Source: Micromonospora sp. R77
GTDB taxonomy: Bacteria; Actinomycetota; Actinomycetes; Mycobacteriales; Micromonosporaceae
Direction: 5' to 3'
Assembly: GCF_022747945.1 (NCBI RefSeq)
Contig: NZ_JALDST010000001.1
Location: forward strand, 2,356,001 to 2,420,000
DNA: 64,000 bases
Below, piece by piece: positions 49,301 through 58,389 of this stretch (positions are counted from its first letter, which is position 1; every line of letters starts with the position of its first letter). A program made the translations under genes and the position numbers. The notes below the pieces were generated by a model that ran no database searches, had not been told where the DNA came from, and was given only the letters and a program-made list of their open reading frames with translations.

Positions 49301-49651
49301 TCAGTGGCCCGCCTTCGAGTGGAACTCGTCGACGATCTCCTGCGGGATGCGCCCCCGGTCGGAGATGTCCTTGCCGGACTTCTTGGCCCACTCCCGGATC
49401 GCCCGGTTCTGCTCCCGGTCGGCGGTCGCGCCGCCCCGGCCGCGCGCCGCCCGGCCGCCCACGACCACGCCGCCCCGACCGACCTTCGTGCCGGCCGCCA
49501 CGTACGGCGCGAATACGTCGCGCAATTTTTCAGCGTTGGAAGCGGAGAGGTCGATCTCGTACTGCACTCCGTCGAGCGCGAACTTGACGGTCTCGTCAGC
49601 GTCCCCGCCGTCCAGGTCATCGACCAGCTTGTGAATGATCTGCTTGGCCAC
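49301..49651 (-). CDS. lsr2: Lsr2 nucleoid-associated protein
   Basis: A 116-residue H-NS-like protein that bridges DNA and silences AT-rich and horizontally acquired genes. The N-terminal dimerisation domain is KQIIHKLVDDLDGGDADETV to about residue 60. A Gly/Arg linker follows (GRGGVVVGGRAARGRGG). The C-terminal DNA-binding domain has REWAKKSGKDISDRGRIPQE with the minor-groove RGR motif. GTG 49651 has AAAGGA nine bases upstream and gives the standard AKQIIHKL start; ATG 49660 is three codons earlier. Confidence 0.96.
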   Translation of the reverse strand: MAKQIIHKLVDDLDGGDADETVKFALDGVQYEIDLSASNAEKLRDVFAPYVAAGTKVGRGGVVVGGRAARGRGGATADREQNRAIREWAKKSGKDISDRGRIPQEIVDEFHSKAGH

Positions 49652-49766
49652 GTCCCACATTCCTTTCGAGCAGGGTCTGCTCCTGCAACTAATCAAGGAG
49701 CACAATAACCTGCGCGATGCTTGCCGCGTCAATAGGACGCGGTAACGAGCCGGAGAAGCTCCGCGG

Positions 49767-51275
49767 CTACTCCGGCCGGACCAACGGGAACAGGATGGTT
49801 TCCCGAATTCCCAGGCCGGTCAGCGCCATCAAGAGCCGGTCGATTCCCATTCCCATACCACCGGCGGGGGGCATTCCGTACTCCATCGCCCGGAGAAAGT
49901 CCTCGTCGAGCCGCATCGCCTCGTCGTCGCCGCGCGCCGCGAGCTGCGCCTGGGCCACCAGCCGCTCGCGCTGCACCACCGGGTCCACCAGCTCGGAGTA
50001 CGCGGTGCCCAGCTCGAAACCGAGCACGTAGAGGTCCCACTTCTCGGCCAGTCCCGGCTCGCTGCGGTGCGACCGGGTGAGCGGGCTGGTCTCCTCCGGG
50101 TAGTCCCGCACGAAGGTCGGCTCCTGCAGGCCCGGCACGACCAGTTCCTCGAAGAGCTCCTCGGCCAGCTTCCCGGGCCCCCACTTCGGGTCGACGGAGA
50201 CGCCGACCTTGTCGGCGTACTCGACCAGACGGGAGCGGTCGGTGCGGACCGTCACCTCCTCGCCGAGCGCCTCGGAAAGCACACCGAAGAGACTCACCGA
50301 GCGCCACTCGCCGCCCAGATCGAACTCGCGGCCGTCCGCGTGGGTCACCACCGTCGAGCCGCTGACCGCGATCGCCGCCTGCTGCACCAGATTGCGGGTC
50401 AACTCGGCCATCGTGTTGTAGTCGCCGTACGCCTGGTAGGTCTCGAGCATCGCGAACTCCGGCGAGTGCGACGAGTCGATGCCCTCATTACGGAAGTTGC
50501 GGTTGATCTCGAAGACCCGGTCGACGCCGCCGACCACGGCCCGCTTGAGAAACAGTTCCGGTGCGATTCGCAGATACAGATCGGTGCTCAACGCATTGCT
50601 GTGGGTCACGAATGGGCGGGCCGCCGCGCCGCCGTGCAGCAACTGGAGCATCGGGGTTTCCACCTCGACGAAGTCCCGCGCGTGCAGGGTGTCCCGCAGG
50701 CTCCGGACCGCCGCCGCCCGGGTGCGTACCATCTGGCGGGCCTGCGGGCGGACGATCAGGTCCACGTACCGCTGGCGGACCCGGGCCTCCTCGCTCAACG
50801 GCTTGTGCGCCACCGGCAGCGGGCGCAGCGCCTTGGCGGTGACCGCCCACTCGTCGGCCAGCACCGACAGCTCACCGCGCCGGCTGGTGATCACCTTGCC
50901 GGTGACACCGACGTGGTCACCGAGGTCGACCAGGCGCTTCCAGTCGTCCAGCCGCTCCGCGCCGACCCGGTCCAGGGAGAGCATCGCCTGCAGCTCGGTC
51001 CCGTCGCCGTCCCGCAGGGTGGCGAAGCAGAGCTTGCCGGTGTTGCGTACGAAGATCACCCGGCCGGTGACCGACACCCGGTCGCCGGTGGCGGTGTCGG
51101 TGGGCAGCTCGGCGTACTTCGCGCGGATCTCCGCCAGGGTGCTGGTGCGGGGGAAGCCGACCGGGTACGGCTCGACGCCCTCGGCGAGCATCCGGTCCCG
51201 CTTCTCCCGGCGGACCTTCAGCTGCTCGGGAAGGTCGTCGGCGGGGTCCACTGGCACGGCGTTCTGCTCGGTCAC
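49767..51275 (-). CDS. lysS: Lysyl-tRNA synthetase, class II
   Basis: A 502-residue enzyme that charges tRNA-Lys. The N-terminal OB-fold anticodon domain covers about residues 50-160 ([21 protein letters not shown]). The catalytic core has motif 1 around [19 protein letters not shown], motif 2 [20 protein letters not shown] and motif 3 [15 protein letters not shown]. Start GTG 51275 follows GAGGAAG; the open frame extends thirteen codons earlier without a site. Between coaX and lsr2 on the same strand, as in mycobacteria. Confidence 0.97.
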   Translation of the reverse strand: MTEQNAVPVDPADDLPEQLKVRREKRDRMLAEGVEPYPVGFPRTSTLAEIRAKYAELPTDTATGDRVSVTGRVIFVRNTGKLCFATLRDGDGTELQAMLSLDRVGAERLDDWKRLVDLGDHVGVTGKVITSRRGELSVLADEWAVTAKALRPLPVAHKPLSEEARVRQRYVDLIVRPQARQMVRTRAAAVRSLRDTLHARDFVEVETPMLQLLHGGAAARPFVTHSNALSTDLYLRIAPELFLKRAVVGGVDRVFEINRNFRNEGIDSSHSPEFAMLETYQAYGDYNTMAELTRNLVQQAAIAVSGSTVVTHADGREFDLGGEWRSVSLFGVLSEALGEEVTVRTDRSRLVEYADKVGVSVDPKWGPGKLAEELFEELVVPGLQEPTFVRDYPEETSPLTRSHRSEPGLAEKWDLYVLGFELGTAYSELVDPVVQRERLVAQAQLAARGDDEAMRLDEDFLRAMEYGMPPAGGMGMGIDRLLMALTGLGIRETILFPLVRPE

Positions 51276-51380
51276 GGCACGCTTCCTCAGGAGGGAGTTG
51301 TCGGGCGGGGTCACGCCCGAGCGTACTCAAGGCCCCAGGTCGACCGTCACGAGATAACCGCCGCGCCCACCCGGTGGTCC

Positions 51381-52139
51381 TCAGGTGTTGCGCTCGTAGA
51401 CCATGCGCAGCCCGATCAGGGTGATCATCGGCTCGTGGTGGGTGATGCTGCGGCACTCACCGATCACCACCGAGGCCAGCCCTCCGGTGGCGATCACCGC
51501 CTTCACCTCGCCCAGCTCCTCGACCATCCGCTCGACGATCCGGTCCACCTGGCCGGCGAAGCCGAAGTAGAGGCCGGACTGGAGGCACTCCACGGTGTTC
51601 TTGCCGATCACCGAGCGGGGCTTGGTGGCCTCCACCTTGCGCAGCTGGGCGGCGCGGGCGGCGAGCGCGTCGAAGGAGATCTCGATGCCCGGGGCGAACG
51701 CGCCGCCGAGGAACTCGCCCCGCCCGCTGATCACGTCGAAGTTGGTGGTGGTGCCGAAGTCCACCACGATCGACGGCCCGCCGAAGAGGGTGTACGCCGC
51801 CAGCGTGTTCACCACCCGGTCGGAGCCGACCTCCTTCGGGTTGTCGATGGCGAGCTGCACCCCGGTCCGCACCCCGGGCTCCACGATCACGTGGGGCAGG
51901 TCGGCGTAGTAGCGGGCCAGCATGGCGCGCAGCGAGCGCAACGCGGCCGGCACCGTCGAGCAGGCGGCCACCCCGGTGATCTCCACGGCGTCACCGGCCA
52001 GCAGCCCCCGGAACATCAGACCCAGCTCGTCCGCCGTGGAACGGGCGTCGGTCTTGATCCGCCAGGAGTGCACCAGCTTGTCGCCGTCGAAGGTCGCCAG
52101 CACGGTGTTGGTATTTCCGATGTCGATGCAGAGCAGCAC
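51381..52139 (-). CDS. coaX: Type III pantothenate kinase
   Basis: A 252-residue kinase of the ASKHA fold that phosphorylates pantothenate, the first step of CoA synthesis; type III enzymes are not inhibited by CoA. Visible landmarks are the phosphate loop LCIDIGNTNTVLATFDG, VGSDRVVNTLAAYTLFG, IVVDFGTTTNFDVI with the catalytic Asp, and FLGGAFAPGIEIS. Start ATG 52139, 32 bases after the nadC stop. panC and panD, which make its substrate, are 4-5 kb upstream on the same strand. Confidence 0.96.
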   Translation of the reverse strand: MLLCIDIGNTNTVLATFDGDKLVHSWRIKTDARSTADELGLMFRGLLAGDAVEITGVAACSTVPAALRSLRAMLARYYADLPHVIVEPGVRTGVQLAIDNPKEVGSDRVVNTLAAYTLFGGPSIVVDFGTTTNFDVISGRGEFLGGAFAPGIEISFDALAARAAQLRKVEATKPRSVIGKNTVECLQSGLYFGFAGQVDRIVERMVEELGEVKAVIATGGLASVVIGECRSITHHEPMITLIGLRMVYERNT

Positions 52140-52171
52140 GCACGCAGCCTAGACGCCGCGGGCCGCCACCC

Positions 52172-53068
52172 TCACTCCTCCCGGAGGTCCAGCGCGATGT
52201 CCAGGATCGGCGAGGAGTGCGTCAGCGCACCCACCGAGATGAAGTCCACGCCGGTCGCCGCGTACTCGGCCGCCACCGCCAGGGTGAGCCCACCGGTCGC
52301 CTCCAGTTCGGCGCGGTCGCCGACCTCCGCCACCACCTCGCGCAGCGTCGGCGGGTCCATGTTGTCCAGCAGCAGGAAGCCGGCTCCGGCCTCGACCGCC
52401 TCCACCGCCTCGGCGACCGTGTCCACCTCCACCTGCACCGGCACGTCGGGGAAGGTCTCCCGGACCCGGCGGTAGGCCGCCGCGACGCCGCCGGCCGCCA
52501 GCTTGTGGTTGTCCTTGATCATCGCGACGTCGTGCAGACCCATCCGCTTGTTGGTGCCGCCGCCGGCCCGGACCGCGTACTTCTCCAGGGCGCGCAGGCC
52601 CGGGGTGGTCTTCCGGGTGTCCAGCACCATCGCCTTCGTGCCGGCCAGGGCGTCCGCCCAGGCCCGGGTGTGGGTGGCCACCCCGGACATCCGGCAGAGC
52701 AGGTTCAGCGCGGTCCGCTCGGCGGTGAGCAGCAGCCGGGTCGGGCCGGTCACCGTGGCCAGCACGTCGCCGCGCGCCACCCGCTGCCCGTCGTGCGCCA
52801 CCGTCGACACCTCGACCGTACGACCGCTGCCGGTCACCTCGCCGACCAGCTCGAACACGGCGGCGGCGACGGCCAGCCCGGCCACCACGCCGTCGGCTCG
52901 GGCGACCAGGTCGGCGGTGTCGGTCTGCGCGTCCGGGATGGTGGCGACGCTGGTGACGTCGAGGAAGTCCGGCCCCAGGTCCTCGGCGAGCGCGTCGACG
53001 ATCACCCGCCGGACCCGCTCCGGGTCCAGCCCACCGTCGACCAGCGCCTGCCGGGTCGAGTCCTTCAC
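52172..53068 (-). CDS. nadC: Nicotinate-nucleotide pyrophosphorylase (carboxylating)
   Basis: A 298-residue enzyme that turns quinolinate and PRPP into nicotinate mononucleotide in NAD synthesis. Key segments are ERTALNLLCRMSGVATHT, VLDTRKTTPGLRALEKYAVR with the phosphate-binding RKT, GGTNKRMGLHDVAMIKDNH, and EVDTVAEAVEAVEAG. Start GTG 53068 uses a GAAGGAG site supplied by the intercistronic repeat lying between it and nadB. nadA is not in the window. Confidence 0.96.
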   Translation of the reverse strand: MKDSTRQALVDGGLDPERVRRVIVDALAEDLGPDFLDVTSVATIPDAQTDTADLVARADGVVAGLAVAAAVFELVGEVTGSGRTVEVSTVAHDGQRVARGDVLATVTGPTRLLLTAERTALNLLCRMSGVATHTRAWADALAGTKAMVLDTRKTTPGLRALEKYAVRAGGGTNKRMGLHDVAMIKDNHKLAAGGVAAAYRRVRETFPDVPVQVEVDTVAEAVEAVEAGAGFLLLDNMDPPTLREVVAEVGDRAELEATGGLTLAVAAEYAATGVDFISVGALTHSSPILDIALDLREE

Positions 53069-53071
53069 TGT

Positions 53072-53127
53072 TGCTCCTTCGTTCGCGACTGCGGGGCTCG
53101 CAGAACCGGCTCACTCCTCGCGCTCAC
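53072..53127 (-). repeat. Stop-codon-anchored intercistronic repeat, copy between nadB and nadC
   Basis: Minus-strand reading starts GTGAGCGCGAGGAGTGAGCC, contains TGCGAGCCCCGCAGTCGCGA and ends with GAAGGAGC. Its TGA (53126-53124) is the nadB stop, and its end is the nadC ribosome site. Confidence 0.85.
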
Positions 53128-54818
53128 GGTGCCGGCTCCCACTGCTGCGCCAACCGGCCCTGCGCACCGACCGCCTCGACGAGGTGACCGCGCCACCGTT
53201 CGTCGACCGTCGGGAAGTCCTCCCGCCAGTGGCAACCCCGGGTCTCCTGGCGGGCGTACGCGGCGGCGACCAGGGTCGACGCCACGGTGACCAGGTTCGT
53301 CGCCTCCCAGTCGGCGGTCCGCGGGGTGCCCCGCGCGGCGCCCAGCTCGCCCAGGGTGGTGGCGGTGGCCGCCAGGGTCGCCGCCGAGCGCAGCACCCCG
53401 GCGCCCCGGGTCATCGCCCGTTGCAGCGTCGCGGTGCCCTCGGCGGGCACCACCCAGCCCGCGCCGCCCACCCAGGCACCGGTATCCGCCGGCTTCGCCT
53501 GCTCGGGCAGGCCGGCGGCGATGTCCTCGGCGATCCGTCGGGAGAAGACCAGCCCTTCCAGCAGCGAGTTGCTGGCCAGCCGGTTGGCGCCGTGCACGCC
53601 GGTGCAGGCGACCTCGCCGCAGGCGTACAGGCCGGGGATGGAGGTGCGGCCGTGCAGGTCGGTGCGGACCCCGCCGGAGGCGTAGTGGGCGGCCGGGGCG
53701 ACCGGGATCAGGTCGGTGGCCGGGTCCACCCCGATGGCCAGGCAGGACGCGACGATGGTCGGGAAGCGCCCGGCCAGGAAGTCGCCGCCGAGGTGCCGGG
53801 CGTCCAGGAAGACGTGGTCCGCGCCGGTTTCCAGCAGCACCCGGTGGATGCCCTTCGCCACGATGTCCCGGGGGGCCAGCTCCGCCAGCTCGTGCTGGCC
53901 GAGCATGAACCGCTTGCCGTCGGCGTCGACCAGGTGGGCGCCCTCGCCGCGCAGCGCCTCGGAGACCAGCGGCTGCTGGGCCAGCCCGGCACCGGGCACC
54001 CGGGCGTGCTCGGGCACGATCAGCGCGGTCGGGTGGAACTGCACGAACTCGACGTCGGTGACGGCCGCGCCGGCCCGCAGCGCCAGCGCCACCCCGTCAC
54101 CGGTGGAGACCGCCGGGTTGGTGGTGGCCGCGAAGACCTGCCCCATCCCGCCGGTGGCGAGCACCACGGCCCGGGCCAGCAGCGCGCCGACGCCGTCCTC
54201 GCTGCCCTCGCCGAGCACGTGCAGGGTGATGCCGCAGGCCGGGCCGAGGCCGCCCGGGCCGTCGCCGGGGGCGCGCAGCAGGTCCAGCACCAGGGCGTGC
54301 TCGACCAGCCGGATCCACGGGTCGCGGCGGACCGCCGCGTGCAGCGCCCGCTGCACCTCCGCCCCGGTGGCGTCGCCGCCGGCGTGCACGATCCGGTCGG
54401 CCCGGTGCCCGCCCTCGCGGGTGAGCATCAGCGACCCGTCGGGGTTCCGGTCGAACTCGGCGCCGATCCGCATCAGCTCGCGCAGCCGGGTCGGGCCCTC
54501 CCGCACCAGCACCCCGACCGCGTCCGGGTCGCAGAGCCCGACCCCGGCGACCTCCGTGTCGTACGCGTGCGCGGCCGGGGTGTCCGCCGGGTCCAGCACG
54601 GCGGCGATGCCGCCCTGCGCCCAGCGGGTCGAGCCGTCGTCGATGTTGACCTTGGTGACCACGGTGACGTGCAGCCCCGCCTCGCGCAGGTGCAGCGCGG
54701 CGGTCAGCCCGGCGACGCCGGAACCCACCACGATCACGTCGGTGGTCTCCACCCAGCCGGGCGCGGGAGCGGCCAGCAGGCTGGGCAGGGCCGGCAGGTC
54801 GACGGTCGAGACGTCCAT
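53124..54818 (-). CDS. nadB: L-aspartate oxidase
   Basis: A 564-residue FAD enzyme that oxidises aspartate to iminoaspartate for quinolinate synthesis. The FAD motif is VIVVGSGVAGLTAALHLREAG, then NIDDGSTRWAQGGIAAVLD. The substrate region includes LTREGGHRADRIVHAGGDATG and HPTALIVPEH, and ASGGVRTDLHGRTSIPGLYACG is the conserved FAD-contact stretch. ATG 54818 is chosen; in-frame GTG 54824 and TTG 54830 are possible, none with a good site. nadC follows after one intercistronic repeat. Confidence 0.95.
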   Translation of the reverse strand: MDVSTVDLPALPSLLAAPAPGWVETTDVIVVGSGVAGLTAALHLREAGLHVTVVTKVNIDDGSTRWAQGGIAAVLDPADTPAAHAYDTEVAGVGLCDPDAVGVLVREGPTRLRELMRIGAEFDRNPDGSLMLTREGGHRADRIVHAGGDATGAEVQRALHAAVRRDPWIRLVEHALVLDLLRAPGDGPGGLGPACGITLHVLGEGSEDGVGALLARAVVLATGGMGQVFAATTNPAVSTGDGVALALRAGAAVTDVEFVQFHPTALIVPEHARVPGAGLAQQPLVSEALRGEGAHLVDADGKRFMLGQHELAELAPRDIVAKGIHRVLLETGADHVFLDARHLGGDFLAGRFPTIVASCLAIGVDPATDLIPVAPAAHYASGGVRTDLHGRTSIPGLYACGEVACTGVHGANRLASNSLLEGLVFSRRIAEDIAAGLPEQAKPADTGAWVGGAGWVVPAEGTATLQRAMTRGAGVLRSAATLAATATTLGELGAARGTPRTADWEATNLVTVASTLVAAAYARQETRGCHWREDFPTVDERWRGHLVEAVGAQGRLAQQWEPAP

Positions 54819-54879
54819 GGGCACAGTCAACCCGAACGTTCCTCGTCCCGGGCGGCGGGGGCGGGACGAGTGGTTCCGG

Positions 54880-55773
54880 CTACTTCGTCCGTACCGGAAG
54901 GGCGGTCGGGCCGGCGGACTTCAGCGAGGCGGTCACCGACCGGTCGCTGAGCCAGAGGTAGCAGCGGATCCCCCGGTCCCCGGCGGTCCACCGGCCCGCG
55001 CCAGGCGGCCGGACCACCACGCCGCTGCGGAAGCGCAGCAGCGCGTCGTTCGCCACCCCCACGTAGGTCGCCAGGACACCCCGGCACCCGGCGTAGAGCG
55101 GCGCCCAGTCGGCGTCCTTCTTCGGGTACGGCCGGTCCGGTGCCCGCCACACCCCGACGAATTCGGCGTCGTGCCGGCCGGTGCATGCCACCGGGGTCAG
55201 CGTCTGCACCCGCCGCGCCGAGATGCCGGTCTGCTGGCAGCCCAGGCGCAGCGCGGACGGCCCCTTCAGCGCGTCCCGCAGGCTGCCCGTCCGGGTGACC
55301 ACCTCGGCCTTCTCCTCGACCGTGGTCAGCTCGGTCAGGTCGCACCGGTACCAGCGGGAGCCGGCCGCCCAGCCCGGTGCCGACGGCAGCGCCAAGGCCA
55401 GCCGCAGCCGCCCGGCCCGCCAGTCGGCGCCGACGTAACCACTGGCCCGGGTGTCGCAGTCGGTGAAGGCACCCCGCAGCTCGGCCGAACCGACCGTGGG
55501 CGGTGCCGCCGGGGCCGTACCGAAGACACCGACGTGCACGGTCTCCACCCGGTGCGGCAGGTCGCACCCCACCGGCTCGTACGCGGCCAGGGTGAGCGTG
55601 CCGCCGGTGTCGGCGACCTGGCACACCCCGGCGGCCGGGGTGAAGGCGGTGGCCGCCGGCGGGGCGGCCCAATCGTCGGTGAGGTCCCCGTCCAGCCCGC
55701 CCGTGGCGGCGCAGCCGGTCAGCGCGGCGCCCGCCACCAACGCGGCGACCACAGTAGTCATCGCTCGGCGCAT
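54880..55773 (-). CDS. Septum-formation-family lipoprotein
   Basis: A 297-residue lipoprotein. The signal peptide MTTVVAALVAGAALTGC ends in a lipobox. The body has two similar halves, each with the septum-formation (DUF4190-linked, PF13845-type) look: VGCDLPHRVETVHVGVF in the first and VACTGRHDAEFVGVW in the second, with conserved Cys in FTDCDTR, GCQQTG, AGCRGVL and IRCYLW. The cysteines probably form disulfides outside the membrane. Start ATG 55773. It sits between panD and nadB, and I see no functional link to either. Confidence 0.75.
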   Translation of the reverse strand: MRRAMTTVVAALVAGAALTGCAATGGLDGDLTDDWAAPPAATAFTPAAGVCQVADTGGTLTLAAYEPVGCDLPHRVETVHVGVFGTAPAAPPTVGSAELRGAFTDCDTRASGYVGADWRAGRLRLALALPSAPGWAAGSRWYRCDLTELTTVEEKAEVVTRTGSLRDALKGPSALRLGCQQTGISARRVQTLTPVACTGRHDAEFVGVWRAPDRPYPKKDADWAPLYAGCRGVLATYVGVANDALLRFRSGVVVRPPGAGRWTAGDRGIRCYLWLSDRSVTASLKSAGPTALPVRTK

Positions 55774-55862
55774 CGCGGCCTCCCCCAGCCGACGACCGTC
55801 ACTCGACGGTCCGCTCAGGGTAACCAGAAATGACCTTCCGGTGACAGACCGGAAAGTGCGGC

Positions 55863-56288
55863 TCAGCCGACGACGGCCAGCGGGCTGGGGACCGGGTCGC
55901 CTGCGGTGCCCGGGGCGACGGTCGCCGGGTCGGCGCCCAACTCGATCACCCGGTTCTCCGCGTCGACGTGCACCACCCGGGGCTGCCAGGAGCGCGCCTC
56001 GGCGTCGTCCATCTGCCCGTACGAGATGAGGATGACCAGGTCACCGGGGTGTACCAGGTGCGCGGCGGCGCCGTTGATGCCGATCACGCCACTGCCCCGC
56101 TCACCCGGGATCACGTACGTCTCCAGCCGCGCCCCGTTCGTGACGTCCACGATCGCCACCTGCTCGCCGGGGAGCAGGTCGGCCGCGTCGAGGAGATCCT
56201 GGTCCACGGTCACCGAGCCGACGTAGTGCAGGTCGGCCTGGGTCACCGTGGCCCGGTGGATCTTCGACTTGAGCATGGTCCGGAACAT
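55863..56288 (-). CDS. panD: Aspartate 1-decarboxylase
   Basis: A 141-residue pyruvoyl enzyme making beta-alanine for pantothenate. It self-cleaves between Gly24 and Ser25 in [24 protein letters not shown] precedes this. The second half contains [23 protein letters not shown] 20-residue tail beyond the usual length is rich in Pro, Ala and Val; tails of this kind are known in mycobacterial PanD. Start ATG 56288, 34 bases after the panC stop. Confidence 0.96.
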   Translation of the reverse strand: MFRTMLKSKIHRATVTQADLHYVGSVTVDQDLLDAADLLPGEQVAIVDVTNGARLETYVIPGERGSGVIGINGAAAHLVHPGDLVILISYGQMDDAEARSWQPRVVHVDAENRVIELGADPATVAPGTAGDPVPSPLAVVG

Positions 56289-56322
56289 TCGGGATGCCTT
56301 TCAGCGGGAGGTGGTGGTGGGG

Positions 56323-57171
56323 TCAGGAACGGGGGGCGAGCCGGATCGCGGTGTTGTCGATCAGGCGGGTGGTGCCGACCCACGCCGCGACGAGCAGCCG
56401 CGCCGGACCGGTCACCGGGCCCGGCTCCAGGTCCGCGTCGGTGAGCACCAGGTAGTCCAGCCGGGCGCCGGGCGTACCCGAGTCGAAGGCCCGGTGGGCG
56501 GCGGCCAGCACCGCACCCGCGTCCCCACCACGGTCGGCGGTCTCGACGCCGGCCCGCAGCGCGGCCGAGAGGCCCAGCGCGACCTGGCGCTCCGCCGGGG
56601 AGAGGTAGCGGTTGCGGCTGGACAGGGCCAGCCCGTCCGGCTCCCGCACCGTCGGCACACCGACGATCTCCACCGGCACGTCCAGGTCCCGGACCATCCG
56701 CCGGACCAGGGTCAGCTGCTGGTAGTCCTTCTCGCCGAAGAAGGCCAGGTCACCTCGGGTCAGCTGGAGCAGCTTCAGGACCACGGTCAGCACCCCGTGG
56801 AAGAAGCCCGGCCGGCTCAGCCCCTCCAGGTCCTCGCCCAGCGGGCCCGGGTCCAGCCGCACCTTCGGCTGGCCGTCCGGGTACATGTCGGTCACCGAGG
56901 GCGCGAAGACCACGTCCGCGCCGGCCCGCCGGCAGATCTCCAGGTCCGCGTCGAGGGTGCGCGGGTACCGGTCGAAGTCCTCGTTCGGGCCGAACTGCAG
57001 CGGATTCACGAAGATCGTCACGAGGACGTGGTCGGCCCGCTCCCGGGCGGCCCGCAGCAGGGCCTCGTGGCCGGAGTGCAGCGCGCCCATGGTCATCACC
57101 ACGCCGACGGTGCCTTTGAGCCCGTCCCGCGCCGCCGCCAGTTCCGCGCGCGTGTGCACCAGCTCCGTCAC
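56323..57171 (-). CDS. panC: Pantothenate synthetase
   Basis: A 282-residue ATP-dependent ligase joining pantoate and beta-alanine. It has [19 protein letters not shown] (HIGH-like), [52 protein letters not shown] and [10 protein letters not shown] (KMSKS-like). Start GTG 57171 with GGGAG nine bases upstream, supplied by a degenerate intercistronic repeat. The DUF2520 gene precedes and panD follows it on the same strand. Confidence 0.96.
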   Translation of the reverse strand: MTELVHTRAELAAARDGLKGTVGVVMTMGALHSGHEALLRAARERADHVLVTIFVNPLQFGPNEDFDRYPRTLDADLEICRRAGADVVFAPSVTDMYPDGQPKVRLDPGPLGEDLEGLSRPGFFHGVLTVVLKLLQLTRGDLAFFGEKDYQQLTLVRRMVRDLDVPVEIVGVPTVREPDGLALSSRNRYLSPAERQVALGLSAALRAGVETADRGGDAGAVLAAAHRAFDSGTPGARLDYLVLTDADLEPGPVTGPARLLVAAWVGTTRLIDNTAIRLAPRS

Positions 57172-57172
57172 G

Positions 57173-57218
57173 CCAGGGCTCCCGTCCGCGACCGTCCCCG
57201 AATCGGCTCGTTCCTCAC
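57173..57218 (-). repeat. Degenerate intercistronic repeat before panC
   Basis: Minus-strand reading starts GTGAGGAACGAGCC and keeps a GGTCGCGGACGGGAG end, but its middle differs from the other copies. The TGA (57217-57215) is the stop of the DUF2520 gene, and the GGGAG lies before the panC start. Confidence 0.5.
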
Positions 57219-58192
57219 GCCGCCACCTCCCGATGGATCCCGGCCAGCACGTCCAGCAGCGACTCGGCGTCCACCGGCCGCAGCCGGCCCGCCGCGATGG
57301 CCCGGTCCGCCGTCCGTCGGGCCAACGCCAGGTAGGGGGCCACCGATTCCGGCGCGGTCGCCGCCAGCCGGTCCAGGTGCCGGCGTACGGTGCCCGCGTC
57401 GCCCCGGGACACCGGGCCGGTCAGCGCGTCGTCGCCCAGCCGCAGCGCGTTCTCCAGCGCCGCCCGCAGCAGCGGGGCGAGCACCTTCTCCGGCCGGTCC
57501 ACCCCGGCGTCGCGCAGCCGGTCGGCCGCCTCGTTGACCAGGGTGACCAGGTGGTTCGCCCCGTGCGCCAGGGCCGCGTGATAGAGCGCCCGGTCCGCCT
57601 CGCCGACCCACTCCGGCACCCCGCCCAGGTCCGCCACCAGCCGGGCGGCGAACGGGCGCAGCTCCGCCGGGGCGGTCACCCCGTAGGAGATGCCGGGCAG
57701 GTGGGTCAGGTCGTCCGGCGTACCGGTGAAGGTCATCGCCGGGTGCAGGGCCAACGGGTGGGCGCCCACCGCGGCGGCCGGGGCGAGAACGGTCAGGCCG
57801 TGCGCGCCGGAGGTGTGCGCGACCACCTGTCCCGGGCGCAGCGCCCCGGTCTCGGCCAGCCCGGCCACCACGCCGGCCAGGGCGTCGTCCGGCACCGCCA
57901 CGATCAGCAGGTCGGTGGCGGCGCGGGCGACCGAGGTCGCGGAGCGGTTCCGGGTGCCGGGGAGCAGCAGCGCGATCCGGGCCTTCGCGGCCCCCGAGAC
58001 GCCGGCGGCGGCGACCACCCGGTGGCCGGCGGCGGACAGCGCCGCGCCGAGCACGGCACCGACCCGGCCGGCGCCGATGACGCCGACGGTCAGGGTACGG
58101 GGGAAGACGAGCGGGGCGCCGGCGATGGCGCCACCCGACGGCGCGGCAGGCCCCTGCGGGGCGGCCGGGCGCGGGCGCAGCGGTGCGCTCAT
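57215..58192 (-). CDS. Rossmann-fold DUF2520 protein
   Basis: A 325-residue predicted dehydrogenase. The NAD(P) loop is [19 protein letters not shown] (about residues 34-52), followed by [19 protein letters not shown]. The C-terminal helical DUF2520 domain begins near [13 protein letters not shown] and contains [19 protein letters not shown]. The fold is like ketopantoate reductase and pyrroline-carboxylate reductase. It directly precedes panC, as Rv3603c does in mycobacteria, so a role in pantoate supply is tempting but unproven. Start ATG 58192; the first 30 residues are Pro/Ala-rich and may not all be translated. Confidence 0.82.
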   Translation of the reverse strand: MSAPLRPRPAAPQGPAAPSGGAIAGAPLVFPRTLTVGVIGAGRVGAVLGAALSAAGHRVVAAAGVSGAAKARIALLLPGTRNRSATSVARAATDLLIVAVPDDALAGVVAGLAETGALRPGQVVAHTSGAHGLTVLAPAAAVGAHPLALHPAMTFTGTPDDLTHLPGISYGVTAPAELRPFAARLVADLGGVPEWVGEADRALYHAALAHGANHLVTLVNEAADRLRDAGVDRPEKVLAPLLRAALENALRLGDDALTGPVSRGDAGTVRRHLDRLAATAPESVAPYLALARRTADRAIAAGRLRPVDAESLLDVLAGIHREVAA

Positions 58193-58389
58193 GGCAGTCG
58201 ATCCAGTCCTCGTGCGGGGGTACCGGTCGATGGCAAGTATGCGCCGGGGTTACGGAACGAAAACAAGGATGTGTGAAAACCTTCACCGGGCGCGTGGAGG
58301 CCGGAATTCCGGGCCTCGTCCGACCTGCCCGGACGGCGCTCCGGCTACCTTGCGACAGTCACCCGGGACGGTGGCCGTACGGTCGGTCG

